Shown here piece by piece: positions 42,169 to 50,941 of a stretch of 64,000 bases of DNA; within the stretch, counting starts at the first letter, position 1; each line of letters opens with the position of its first letter. The notes beneath the pieces were generated by a model. That model saw only the letters and a list, made by a program, of their open reading frames with translations. It was not told where the DNA came from and ran no database searches. Location: positions 138,968-202,967 of the forward strand of contig NZ_FQTU01000003.1 in assembly GCF_900128885.1 (NCBI RefSeq), read 5' to 3'. The stretch is from Alkalibacter saccharofermentans DSM 14828. GTDB lineage: Bacteria > Bacillota > Clostridia > Eubacteriales > Alkalibacteraceae. Made by a program: the position numbers and the translations under genes.

Positions 42169-42924
42169 ATGCCTGATCCAATAGCCTTCAGTTTATTCGG
42201 CTTGGAAGTAAGATGGTATGGAATATTGATTTCATCGGCGATATTGATCGGAATCCTTATCGCAACCCATAGAGGCAAGAAACAGGGAATTATAAGTGAT
42301 GATATACTGGATATTGTGCTGGTGAGCATTCCTGCCGCAATGATCGGGGCAAGATTGTACTACGTCGCGTTCAAGCTAGATTATTATCTTGCCAATCCCA
42401 AAGAAATTTTTATGATATGGGAAGGAGGACTTGCCATACATGGAGGTTTGATTGGAGCCTTTTTAACCGGTTATGTGGTATGCCGTGTTAAAAAACTGAA
42501 ATTTACGAAAGTCCTAGACGTTTTTGCACCTGCATTTCCTTTAGGACAAAGCATAGGAAGATGGGGCAATTATTTCAATCAGGAGGCATACGGAGCTGAA
42601 ACGGATTTGCCATGGGCTATAACCGTCATGGATCCGGTAAAAGGTCTTATACAAGTGCACCCCACGTTTTTGTATGAATCCATTTGGAATCTACTGGTTC
42701 TGGGAATAGTTCTTTTTTATGAAAAGACTAAGAAAAAGTTTGACGGAGAACTAATACTTATATATGGCATATATTACTCAGCGGGAAGGTTTTTCATAGA
42801 AGGGCTTCGAACGGATAGCCTGATGTTCATGAATATGCGAGTAGCCCAGCTTATAAGCTTCGCAGTGATAATGATCTGTACCTTGTATCTAAAGAAAATA
42901 AGAAGTCAAAGCCCGATAAAATAA
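42169..42924 (+). CDS. lgt: Prolipoprotein diacylglyceryl transferase
   Basis: 251 residues, about seven membrane helices. Conserved GGLAIHGGLIGAF, the PAFPLGQSIGRWGNYFNQEAYG signature and SAGRFFIEGLRTDSL. Transfers diacylglycerol from phosphatidylglycerol to the lipobox cysteine of prelipoproteins. Start at ATG 42169, 7 bases after AAGGAGTGA; an ATG at 42142 has no ribosome binding site and lies too near the -10 box. Confidence 0.94.
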   Translation: MPDPIAFSLFGLEVRWYGILISSAILIGILIATHRGKKQGIISDDILDIVLVSIPAAMIGARLYYVAFKLDYYLANPKEIFMIWEGGLAIHGGLIGAFLTGYVVCRVKKLKFTKVLDVFAPAFPLGQSIGRWGNYFNQEAYGAETDLPWAITVMDPVKGLIQVHPTFLYESIWNLLVLGIVLFYEKTKKKFDGELILIYGIYYSAGRFFIEGLRTDSLMFMNMRVAQLISFAVIMICTLYLKKIRSQSPIK

Positions 42925-42928
42925 GAAG

Positions 42929-42958
42929 ACAAGCCTGGATTTAAGGGCTTGTTTTTTT
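42929..42958 (+). terminator. Terminator after lgt
   Basis: ACAAGCC (42929-42935) pairs with GGCTTGT (42946-42952), then seven Ts. Confidence 0.88.
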
Positions 42959-42993
42959 ATTTGTAAAAAAAACATTCAGAAACCCAAATATTC

Positions 42994-43050
42994 TTGTACA
43001 AAGTGGGGGATAGTGGTATAATATGGCTAATAGTGGGGGATCGGGGTGTC
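42994..43050 (+). promoter_or_regulatory. mra/dcw promoter with MraZ-type repeats
   Basis: TTGTAC at 42994-42999, 17-base spacer, TATAAT at 43017-43022. TGG triplets recur every 10 bases at 43004 (TGGGG), 43014 (TGGTA), 43024 (TGGCT) and 43034 (TGGGG), with GGGGT at 43043. MraZ is known to bind TGGGN repeats spaced by 5 bases before its own gene, so this is a probable autoregulatory operator overlapping the -10 box. Confidence 0.82.
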
Positions 43051-43053
43051 GGA

Positions 43054-43485
43054 ATGTTCATTGGTGAATATCAACACAACATCGATATAAAAGGAAGACT
43101 AATAATTCCTTCAAAATTCAGAGAACAACTCGGCGTAAAGTTTATCGTTACCAAAGGTTTGGATAAATGTCTTTTTGTATTTCCCATGGATGAATGGTCA
43201 AAATTCGAAGAAAAAATAAGAACTCTCCCAATATCAAGCAAGGACGCAAGAGCGTTTTCTAGATTCTTCTTTGCCGGAGCGGCAGAATGCGAACTGGATA
43301 AGCAAGGCAGAATCATGATTCCTTCAAACCTGAGAGAATATGCAGGTATAGACAAGGAAACCTTCATAATAGGAGTTTCCGCGAGACTAGAGATATGGAA
43401 TGAGAACACTTGGAACGACTACAATGGAGAAGATGACTTAAGCTACGATGCCATAGCAGAAAAAATGGCAATGCTTGGGATATGA
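43054..43485 (+). CDS. mraZ: Transcriptional regulator MraZ
   Basis: 143 residues with two SpoVT/AbrB-like repeats: MFIGEYQHNIDIKGRLIIPSKFREQLG...FVFPMDEWSKFEEK and FFFAGAAECELDKQGRIMIPSNLREYAGIDKETFIIGVSARLEIWNENTW. Forms a ring that binds TGGGN repeats and represses the dcw cluster. The ATG at 43054 follows only a weak G-rich site; the frame is open to 42994 but that part contains the promoter. Confidence 0.95.
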   Translation: MFIGEYQHNIDIKGRLIIPSKFREQLGVKFIVTKGLDKCLFVFPMDEWSKFEEKIRTLPISSKDARAFSRFFFAGAAECELDKQGRIMIPSNLREYAGIDKETFIIGVSARLEIWNENTWNDYNGEDDLSYDAIAEKMAMLGI

Positions 43486-43498
43486 CGGGAGAGATAGC

Positions 43499-44434
43499 AT
43501 GGAACTTAAACACGAAAGCGTAATGCTTGAAGAATGCATAGAAAATCTAAATATTAAAGAAGACGGAATTTACGTCGACTGTACCCTTGGAGGAGCTGGA
43601 CATAGCTATGAAATATGTAAAAGACTAAGTGAAAAGGGTACGCTTATAGGCATAGACCAGGATGACTACGCACTTGCTAGGGCTAAAGAAAGACTGGAGA
43701 ACTTTTCTTGTACGAGGCTTTATGCAAGAAGCAACTTCAGCGACATCAAGCACGTGCTTGAAACTCTAAACATCCACAAGGTAAACGGAATACTGATGGA
43801 TCTGGGGGTATCGTCCTTCCAGCTGGATGACAAAGAAAGAGGTTTTTCCTACAATTCCGATGCAAGACTGGATATGAGGATGGACAAGAGAAATCCCATA
43901 AGCGCCTGGGAAGTTGTAAACGAGTATCCTCAGGAAAAAATATTTAAGATAATTAAGAATTACGGAGAAGAAAAGTTTGCGAAAAGAATCGCTACTTTGA
44001 TAGTGTCAAAAAGAAAAGAAAAGCCGATAGATACGACATTTCAGCTTTCTGAAATCATAAAATCTGCAATACCTGCAAAATTCAGAAGAGAAGGACCACA
44101 TCCTGCACGAAGAACTTTTCAAGCAGTCAGGATAGAGGTAAACAACGAGCTGGGGATATTGAATGATTCAATTGAAGACAGCGTAGAATGCCTGGATAAT
44201 GGAGGCAGGATTGCAATAATCACATTTCATTCCCTTGAAGATCGAATAGTAAAGCAAAAGTATAGGGAAATGAATGATCCATGTACTTGCCCTCCGGATT
44301 TTCCGATATGTCAATGCGGTAAAATTCCAAAAATCAAGATCATAACCAAAAAACCTATGTATCCGTCAGAAGAAGAAATAAACAATAATGCAAGATCCAG
44401 AAGCGCCAAACTGCGGGTCGCTGAAAAAATTTAA
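43499..44434 (+). CDS. rsmH: 16S rRNA m4C1402 methyltransferase RsmH
   Basis: 311 residues. HESVMLEECIENLNIKEDGIYVDCTLGGAGHSYEICKRL (SAM site), GILMDLGVSSFQLDDKERGFSYNSDARLDMRMD, and IITFHSLEDRIVKQKYREM are family blocks. The CTCPPDFPICQCGKIPKIKIITKKP zinc-type stretch is near the C-terminus. Start at ATG 43499, 13 bases after mraZ ends, behind GGGAGAG. Confidence 0.95.
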   Translation: MELKHESVMLEECIENLNIKEDGIYVDCTLGGAGHSYEICKRLSEKGTLIGIDQDDYALARAKERLENFSCTRLYARSNFSDIKHVLETLNIHKVNGILMDLGVSSFQLDDKERGFSYNSDARLDMRMDKRNPISAWEVVNEYPQEKIFKIIKNYGEEKFAKRIATLIVSKRKEKPIDTTFQLSEIIKSAIPAKFRREGPHPARRTFQAVRIEVNNELGILNDSIEDSVECLDNGGRIAIITFHSLEDRIVKQKYREMNDPCTCPPDFPICQCGKIPKIKIITKKPMYPSEEEINNNARSRSAKLRVAEKI

Positions 44435-44452
44435 TTTAAAGGAGTGTTTGTT

Positions 44453-44917
44453 GTGGTAATCTCTGAAAAAAAGCTTTATAATTATTATCTAGAAGACGAC
44501 GATATCGCTATTGCAAGAATCAGAGACAAATACGAGAAAAAGAGACGTATCAAAGGTAGTACCAAGATCAAATGTCTTTTAATCGTAGCCACTCTTTTTC
44601 TTTTAGGGATGGGGATACTATTCCAGCACTCGAGAATAAATAATATTAATAAGTATATCGTTCAATTCGAAAAAGATTTAAAAGAAATTCAGATGATCAA
44701 CGATACAAAAGAGGGTCAGCTGCTTTCAAGCTTGGATTTGAATTACATAGAAAACTATGCAAAAGATGAGCTCGGCATGGTTGAGCCTGACGGCGAGCAA
44801 TTTACGTACATGGCGCTGTCCAACGGTGCACAGCTTGTTCAAACCAGGATGGAAACGGAAAGCGCCCAAAAAGATGAAAGCAAATTAGTTTCATGGATCG
44901 TTAACTTGATCAACTGA
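44453..44917 (+). CDS. ftsL: Cell division protein FtsL
   Basis: 154 residues: charged cytoplasmic N-terminus (YEKKRRIKGSTKIK), one membrane helix (CLLIVATLFLLGMGILF), then a leucine-type coiled coil (INNINKYIVQFEKDLKEIQMINDTKEGQLLSSLDLNYIENYAKDELGM). Position between rsmH and the PBP gene is that of ftsL. GTG start at 44453, 8 bases after AAAGGAG; another GTG at 44444 overlaps the ribosome binding site. Confidence 0.87.
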   Translation: MVISEKKLYNYYLEDDDIAIARIRDKYEKKRRIKGSTKIKCLLIVATLFLLGMGILFQHSRINNINKYIVQFEKDLKEIQMINDTKEGQLLSSLDLNYIENYAKDELGMVEPDGEQFTYMALSNGAQLVQTRMETESAQKDESKLVSWIVNLIN

Positions 44918-44932
44918 TATGGAGGTCTCAAA

Positions 44933-47098
44933 TTGTCCTTATATCACTTAAGAAGAAAAAAAAGGCTGATATTTGCCTTTTTTGTATTTTCAATACTTTT
45001 CATAGTGCTTGCTGCAAAACTAACCTATATTCAAGCTTATAATTCTATAAATCTTACTGATGCCCAAATCAACCAGCTTATGGGCGAAATCCCTATAACT
45101 GCCACAAGAGGCGATATTTATGACAGAAATATGAACATATTGGCTCAAGATGCTTCTGCCAGCAGCATTTACGCAAGGCCTGGGAATATCGAAGATCCTC
45201 AAGAGGTCGGAGCATTCTTAAGCGAGGTGCTTGGACTTGACCTCGAGGAAACCGTAAACAAAATCTCCAATGAGGAATCAACCATGGTTTTGATTGCCAG
45301 GAAGGTAGACAATGACAAGGCATTTAAAATCAACGATCAAGGATTCAGAGGCATCGAAATTTCAGAGGATAAAAAAAGATACTACACCAATGGAAATTTT
45401 GCTTCATATATACTTGGATTTACGGGCAGCGACCACCAAGGCTTGTATGGAATTGAAAGGATTTTCCAGGATGAGCTTAGCGGTGAAGACGGTGTGTTGG
45501 TCTATGAAAAAGACGGAAAGAACCAAAAGGTACCTTCAGGATACCAAATCACCATACCAGCGGTTCCTGGCGACCATGTAGTCCTTACAGTGGATTCGAT
45601 TATTCAGCACTTTATCGAATCGGCTTTGGAGGGCAGCATGGAAACTTTAAATCCAAAGCGTTTAATTGCAATAGCGATGGATCCCAAAACAGGCGAAGTA
45701 TTGGGTATGTCTTCAAAGCCGGATTACGATCTAAACAATCCTCGTCTTATAAGTGAAGAAATTTCTTTAAGGCTCTCAGATGACTTGGAGGGAAAAAACT
45801 TTGGTGAACAGCAACAGATAATGTGGAACAACCCCGCCGTGAGCTTCAATTACGAGCCGGGCTCTACGTTTAAGGTCATAACAGCTGCCGCTGCGCTGGA
45901 GGAAGGCGTAGTAAGGCCGGATACCGTATTTTATGACGAAGGCTTTATTATGGTAGATGGAATAAGAATCCGATGCCATATATTCCCTGACAAACATGGT
46001 GAAGAGACTTTCCTAGAGGCGGTTACAAACTCCTGCAATCCAGTCATGGTGGAGACGATCATGAAAATGAACCCAGCGGTATTTTACAAATATCTTTATA
46101 ATTTCGGTTTAGGTGATAGGACGGGAATTCAGCTAGACGGCGAGGAGTACGGAATAGTTCCTATTAATACAAATGTCAAGAATGTGGATTATGCCACCAA
46201 GTCATTCGGTCAGGGCATAGGCGTGACGCCGATACAGTTGGTGACGGCCCTTACAGCGGTGGTAAATGACGGTAAATATGTACAGCCAACCATGGTAAAG
46301 GAAATAAGGTCCAACGAGGGCAACAAGATCATAAGAAGATTTGAGAGCGATCCGGTAAGGCAGATAGTATCCAAGGAAACATCTGCGGCAGTTAAAGAAG
46401 CTATGAAAAATGTGATAGACGAAAACAAGACAATGACAGATCTGGCAGAGGGCTTCAGCATCGGAGGCAAAACTGGTACAGCCCAAAAAATTGTAGACGG
46501 AAGATACGCTCCCGGAACCTATGTGACTTCATTTTTTGGATTTGCACCGGTGGAAGATCCTCAGATAGCCATACTGCTTTTGGTCGACGAACCTGAAAGC
46601 AGCAGAGCTACAGGAAGCACCACAGCTGCACCTATAGCGATAGAAATAATAAAAAACACTTTGAAGTATTTGAATGTTCCTTCAGAAAATCAAGCTGACT
46701 TCGGAAATACGGATATAGTTCCTGATATTAGGAATCAGGATATGCAGACAGCGATAGAGGTTTTAGACAGACTGGAAATCGACTATGAGGTGACAGGAGA
46801 CACAGATGACGAAACAGCCATTGTAGTAGATCAAAGTCCGATGCCCGGGAATTTGATAGAAAAAGGTACAAAGGTCAGGTTTACGGCGTCCTCATTGGGA
46901 AATGAAGACCGGGAAATGGTAACCGTGCCTAATGTAATGGATATGAGCATCAACAATGCCATGGACGTACTCAGGCGAAGCGGGCTTGCTATGGATATTT
47001 TAGGAAAAGGTGGATTTTCAGTATCGCAGATGCCAGAAGCGGGTGAACTCGTAGAGAAGGGAACAGGGGTTGTAGTAGAATTTAAGCATCCCCAATAA
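44933..47098 (+). CDS. Class B penicillin-binding protein with two PASTA domains (FtsI/SpoVD type)
   Basis: 721 residues. Short cytoplasmic tail, signal anchor (LIFAFFVFSILFIVLAAKLTYI), pedestal domain (GEIPITATRGDIYDRN...), transpeptidase with EPGSTFKVITA (SxxK), TNSCNPV (SxN) and GGKTGTAQK (KTG), then PASTA repeats VPDIRNQDMQTAIEVL... and VPNVMDMSINNAMDVL.... Crosslinks septal peptidoglycan. Position fits ftsI; the PASTA pair also fits SpoVD, and I cannot separate the two without phylogeny. TTG start at 44933 behind GGAGGTC. Confidence 0.92.
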   Translation: MSLYHLRRKKRLIFAFFVFSILFIVLAAKLTYIQAYNSINLTDAQINQLMGEIPITATRGDIYDRNMNILAQDASASSIYARPGNIEDPQEVGAFLSEVLGLDLEETVNKISNEESTMVLIARKVDNDKAFKINDQGFRGIEISEDKKRYYTNGNFASYILGFTGSDHQGLYGIERIFQDELSGEDGVLVYEKDGKNQKVPSGYQITIPAVPGDHVVLTVDSIIQHFIESALEGSMETLNPKRLIAIAMDPKTGEVLGMSSKPDYDLNNPRLISEEISLRLSDDLEGKNFGEQQQIMWNNPAVSFNYEPGSTFKVITAAAALEEGVVRPDTVFYDEGFIMVDGIRIRCHIFPDKHGEETFLEAVTNSCNPVMVETIMKMNPAVFYKYLYNFGLGDRTGIQLDGEEYGIVPINTNVKNVDYATKSFGQGIGVTPIQLVTALTAVVNDGKYVQPTMVKEIRSNEGNKIIRRFESDPVRQIVSKETSAAVKEAMKNVIDENKTMTDLAEGFSIGGKTGTAQKIVDGRYAPGTYVTSFFGFAPVEDPQIAILLLVDEPESSRATGSTTAAPIAIEIIKNTLKYLNVPSENQADFGNTDIVPDIRNQDMQTAIEVLDRLEIDYEVTGDTDDETAIVVDQSPMPGNLIEKGTKVRFTASSLGNEDREMVTVPNVMDMSINNAMDVLRRSGLAMDILGKGGFSVSQMPEAGELVEKGTGVVVEFKHPQ

Positions 47099-47126
47099 TA
47101 TTTAAATATGATTCAAGAGGTGTGCC

Positions 47127-48605
47127 ATGAAACTTTCAAAAATTCTTGAAAAAATAGATTGTCAGCTCATGTATGGAAACGCTGATAAGGATATAACCGG
47201 ACTGGAGTTTGACTCGAGAAAGTGCAAACCTGGGGATTTGTTTATCGCCATATCAGGTTTTGAGTCAGACGGCAATAACTATATTGATGAAGCTATATCT
47301 AAAGGTGCCGTTGCAGTCTTGTCAGAAAAAGAACCCAATAGCAAAGTCATGAATCATGCTTATCTAAAGGTGCCAAACGCACGAAAGGCCATGTCAAAGG
47401 CTGCTGCGGTATTAAACGGAGATCCTTCTAAAAGGCTGAAAGTAATAGGGATAACAGGCACCAACGGTAAAACAAGTACAGCTTACTTCTTAAGAAGCAT
47501 ACTCGAATACTGGGGAAAGACGACCGGAATAATAGGAACCTTGGGGAATTATTGTAAGGGTTTAGAGTTGGAATCTGAACATACGACTCCTGAATCCGTA
47601 GAGATTCAAAGGCTTTTACGGGCAATGGAAGAACAAGGTGCAGAGTATGTGGTGATGGAGGTTTCATCTCATGGCCTAGACCTATACCGAGTGGAGGATG
47701 TGTGCTTTTCCGGCGCTGTTTTCACAAATCTAACTCAGGATCATCTAGACTTTCACAAGACTATGGAAAGCTATTTCAATGCGAAAAAAAGATTGTTCGA
47801 TTTTGAAATTGGCTATGGGGTGGTAAATACCGATGATGACTACGGACTCAGGCTTTACAAGGAGAAAAAAAATGGGAAGTACAAGGTTACAGGCTATGGG
47901 CTGAAGGCCGTTGCAGATGGGAAGATAAGTGGAGTTTCAGCAGACGACAAAGGAACGACATTTGTAATTGATATAGACGGCAAGAGGCTTCCCTGCATTA
48001 CCAATCAAATAGGAGGATTCAACGTATACAATCTTTCAGCGGCAATACTTGCTGCCAGAAACGAAGGTATGCCTGAAGACGGGATATTAGAGTGCATCAA
48101 GGAGATAAAGGGAGTTCCGGGAAGGCTGGAGCGTATAGATGTTGCAAGGGAATTCGAAGTAGTAATTGATTTTGCTCATACCCCTGATGGCTTGGAGAAC
48201 ATTCTAAAAGTTTTGCGAAATACCACCAAGGGAAGGCTTATTACCGTTTTTGGATGTGGTGGAGACAGAGATGTGACTAAGAGATCTATCATGGGAGAAA
48301 TATCCGGCAAACTGAGCGACTTTTCTATACTCACATCGGATAATCCAAGGTGGGAAAATCCCGATAGAATCATTGATGACATCGAAGAAGGAATAGTCAA
48401 AACCGGCGGAAGTTATATACGAGTTCCTGATAGAAGAAAGGCTTTAGAAACGGCACTGAAGATGGCAAAAAAAGACGATATGGTTTTGCTTGCAGGCAAA
48501 GGACACGAGCTTTGGCAGGTCGTAAATAGCGAGAAGATTACATTTAATGAGAGAGAAATTATTAAGGAGATCCTTAAAGACAATGAATCCAATCAAGATA
48601 AATGA
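47127..48605 (+). CDS. murE: UDP-MurNAc-tripeptide synthetase MurE (diaminopimelate type)
   Basis: 492 residues. ATP-binding GITGTNGKTSTAYF near residue 110, HTTPESVEIQRLL, VSSHGLDLYRVEDVCFSGAVFTNLTQDHLDFHKTMESYFNAKK (carbamylated Lys), FAHTPDGLENIL, and TSDNPRWENP. The DNPR motif points to meso-diaminopimelate as third residue, in line with lysA at 60728. Cytoplasmic. Confidence 0.95.
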   Translation: MKLSKILEKIDCQLMYGNADKDITGLEFDSRKCKPGDLFIAISGFESDGNNYIDEAISKGAVAVLSEKEPNSKVMNHAYLKVPNARKAMSKAAAVLNGDPSKRLKVIGITGTNGKTSTAYFLRSILEYWGKTTGIIGTLGNYCKGLELESEHTTPESVEIQRLLRAMEEQGAEYVVMEVSSHGLDLYRVEDVCFSGAVFTNLTQDHLDFHKTMESYFNAKKRLFDFEIGYGVVNTDDDYGLRLYKEKKNGKYKVTGYGLKAVADGKISGVSADDKGTTFVIDIDGKRLPCITNQIGGFNVYNLSAAILAARNEGMPEDGILECIKEIKGVPGRLERIDVAREFEVVIDFAHTPDGLENILKVLRNTTKGRLITVFGCGGDRDVTKRSIMGEISGKLSDFSILTSDNPRWENPDRIIDDIEEGIVKTGGSYIRVPDRRKALETALKMAKKDDMVLLAGKGHELWQVVNSEKITFNEREIIKEILKDNESNQDK

Positions 48606-49959
48606 AGCAGTAGATGCGGTGAGGGGAGAATTGATAAGCCCCGGATGCGGTTTAGAGATACGCGGAGTAAATATTGATACCCGGCAGCTTAAAAAAGGAG
48701 ATCTTTTCATCGCCATAAAAGGTGAGAGGGTTGACGGACACGACTTGTTGGAAGAAGCCGAAAATAAAGGTGCAGTTGCCGTATTTGTTGAAAAAGATGT
48801 AAATCACAAGTCGGATATGGCTATAATAAAAGTGAATGATACTGTGCGGGCGCTGCAGGACCTGGCATCAGCGTATAGAAAACAGTTCACCTGTCCCATA
48901 GTGGCAGTAACCGGCAGCAGCGGAAAGACGACCACGAAGGATTTAATAAAAGCTGTTCTGTCTAGCAGGTACGAAACAATAGCCACAAAAGGCAATAAAA
49001 ACAATCACATAGGTCTTCCTCTGACGGTCTTTGATATGGACGACAAAACTCAAAGCGCCGTATTTGAAATGGGAATGAGCGGACTTGGAGAAATTAGAGT
49101 TCTGGCTGAAATAGCCAAACCCGACATAGCAGTGATAACAAATATCGGAACTGCTCACCTTGAGCAGCTAAAAACCAGAGAAAACATATTGAAAGCGAAA
49201 GCTGAGATATTTTCAACTTTGGATATGAACAAGACAGGTATAATTAACGGAGATGACGACATGTTGGTCAAAATCAAGGCCGAGGGCTTTAAGCTTTATA
49301 AAGTAGGGGTAGACAGCAAGGAATTGGATCTAAAATGCATGAGTTACCATACAGATATGTATGGGGTTAAAATGAGAGTCCTTGAAAAAGCTGGTTCTCA
49401 AATAGAGGAGTACAGATTCAGGCTGCCTGGAATTCACAATGTGTATAATTGCCTGGATGCTATAGCCGTAGGAAAGCTATTGGGACTGAACCAAAAGGAA
49501 ATACAGCTCGGTCTTGACGAGTATTTGCCGGGTGAGAACAGGATGGATATAACATCTGTAAAAAACAGCGTGGTAATCAATGACAGCTACAATGCCAACC
49601 CTGGTTCAATGAAGAGCGCCCTCGACGTGTTGAAGCTATATAAAAAAGATGACAATATGCTTGTAGCCGTTTTGGGTGACATGTTCGAAATCGGCCCTGA
49701 TTCGGAGACTTATCATAGGGAAGTGGGAGCTTATGCCAAGGAGTCCGGAGTGGAGCTTATCCTAACAATAGGAGAAAAAAGCCGTTTTTACAATGAAGGG
49801 GCCGAAAAATCGGGCTTGGACCGGGAGCGTTCGATACACTTCGAAGATAAGCTGGACTTGTTGGATTATCTGAAGTCACTCGTCGAAAAAAAAGCGGTTA
49901 TATTGATAAAAGGCTCTAGAGGAATGAGAATGGAAGAATATATAAAAAGTCTTAACTAG
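48583..49959 (+). CDS. murF: UDP-MurNAc-tripeptide D-Ala-D-Ala ligase MurF
   Basis: 458 residues. VAVTGSSGKTTTKDLIKAVLSS near residue 105, KGNKNNHIGLPLTVF, VITNIGTAHLEQLKTRENILKAK, and NDSYNANPGSMKSALDVL. Adds D-Ala-D-Ala. Overlaps murE by 23 bases; ATG 48583, with AAGGAG 13 bases upstream, a rather long spacing. Confidence 0.95.
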   Translation: MNPIKINEAVDAVRGELISPGCGLEIRGVNIDTRQLKKGDLFIAIKGERVDGHDLLEEAENKGAVAVFVEKDVNHKSDMAIIKVNDTVRALQDLASAYRKQFTCPIVAVTGSSGKTTTKDLIKAVLSSRYETIATKGNKNNHIGLPLTVFDMDDKTQSAVFEMGMSGLGEIRVLAEIAKPDIAVITNIGTAHLEQLKTRENILKAKAEIFSTLDMNKTGIINGDDDMLVKIKAEGFKLYKVGVDSKELDLKCMSYHTDMYGVKMRVLEKAGSQIEEYRFRLPGIHNVYNCLDAIAVGKLLGLNQKEIQLGLDEYLPGENRMDITSVKNSVVINDSYNANPGSMKSALDVLKLYKKDDNMLVAVLGDMFEIGPDSETYHREVGAYAKESGVELILTIGEKSRFYNEGAEKSGLDRERSIHFEDKLDLLDYLKSLVEKKAVILIKGSRGMRMEEYIKSLN

Positions 49960-49973
49960 GAAAGGAATACAAT

Positions 49974-50924
49974 ATGTTTGAAATAGCAGCAAGCCTCATG
50001 GCAGGGCTTTTACTCTCTTTGGCATTATCGCCGATAGCGATACCCTTTTTAAAAAAATTAAAATTCGGTCAGACCATTAGGGATGAAGGACCTAAAAGCC
50101 ACCAGGCAAAAAGCGGAACTCCAACAATGGGTGGAATAATTATTATTGTCGCAGCGTTGTCTGCTTCTATAGTCTTTTCCCGGAAGAACAGCGAGTTTGC
50201 CATTATAGCCGCTTCTTTTGTAGGCTTTGGATTGATTGGGTTTTTGGATGATTATATAAAAGTCGTTTTGAAGAGGAACTTGGGGCTAAGAGCATGGCAG
50301 AAGATAGTTTTACAGCTGGGTCTTTCCTTGTTTTTGACCATATTCAGCATGAGATCTGTAGGTTCGGATATATTGGTTCCATTTACAGATGTTTTCATCG
50401 ATCTGGGGTGGTTTTATGTTCCGTTTATGATATTTGTGGTTTTAGCCTTTGTAAATGCAGTGAATCTTACAGATGGTCTCGACGGGTTGGCATCAGGAGT
50501 TTCTATATTCAGCTTTGTAGTTTTCATAGCGATGGGCATGCTGTTTTCTCAAGAAACGGTTTCAATATTTGCCGCTGCCCTAACCGGAGCGCTAATTGGA
50601 TTTTTAAAGGTAAATTATCATCCTGCTAAGGTTTTTATGGGCGATACAGGATCTATGGCATTGGGAGGTGCACTTTCTGCAATGGTGTTGGTGACTCGCA
50701 GTCCCTTAGTGATGCTCATAGCAGGAGCTGTCTTCGTATTGGAATCTCTTTCTGTAGTGATGCAGGTGCTATATTTTAAAGCTACAAAGGGCAAGAGGAT
50801 ATTTAAAATGACACCCATACATCACCATTTTGAGTTATCTGGTTGGGATGAAGTCAAAGTCGTACAAAGGTTCTGGATGGCTTCGGCTGTCTTTGCATTT
50901 GTAGGGATTTTGAGCATATTATAA
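49974..50924 (+). CDS. mraY: Phospho-MurNAc-pentapeptide translocase MraY
   Basis: 316 residues, about ten membrane helices. KSHQAKSGTPTMGG, FLDDYIKVVLKRNLGLRAWQK, VNLTDGLDGLASG, VFMGDTGSMALGGAL and IHHHFELSGWDEVKVVQRFW are the catalytic loops (Asp pair and His cluster). Makes lipid I on undecaprenyl phosphate. Confidence 0.96.
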   Translation: MFEIAASLMAGLLLSLALSPIAIPFLKKLKFGQTIRDEGPKSHQAKSGTPTMGGIIIIVAALSASIVFSRKNSEFAIIAASFVGFGLIGFLDDYIKVVLKRNLGLRAWQKIVLQLGLSLFLTIFSMRSVGSDILVPFTDVFIDLGWFYVPFMIFVVLAFVNAVNLTDGLDGLASGVSIFSFVVFIAMGMLFSQETVSIFAAALTGALIGFLKVNYHPAKVFMGDTGSMALGGALSAMVLVTRSPLVMLIAGAVFVLESLSVVMQVLYFKATKGKRIFKMTPIHHHFELSGWDEVKVVQRFWMASAVFAFVGILSIL

Positions 50925-50941
50925 ACAAGTGGGTGGCAATC

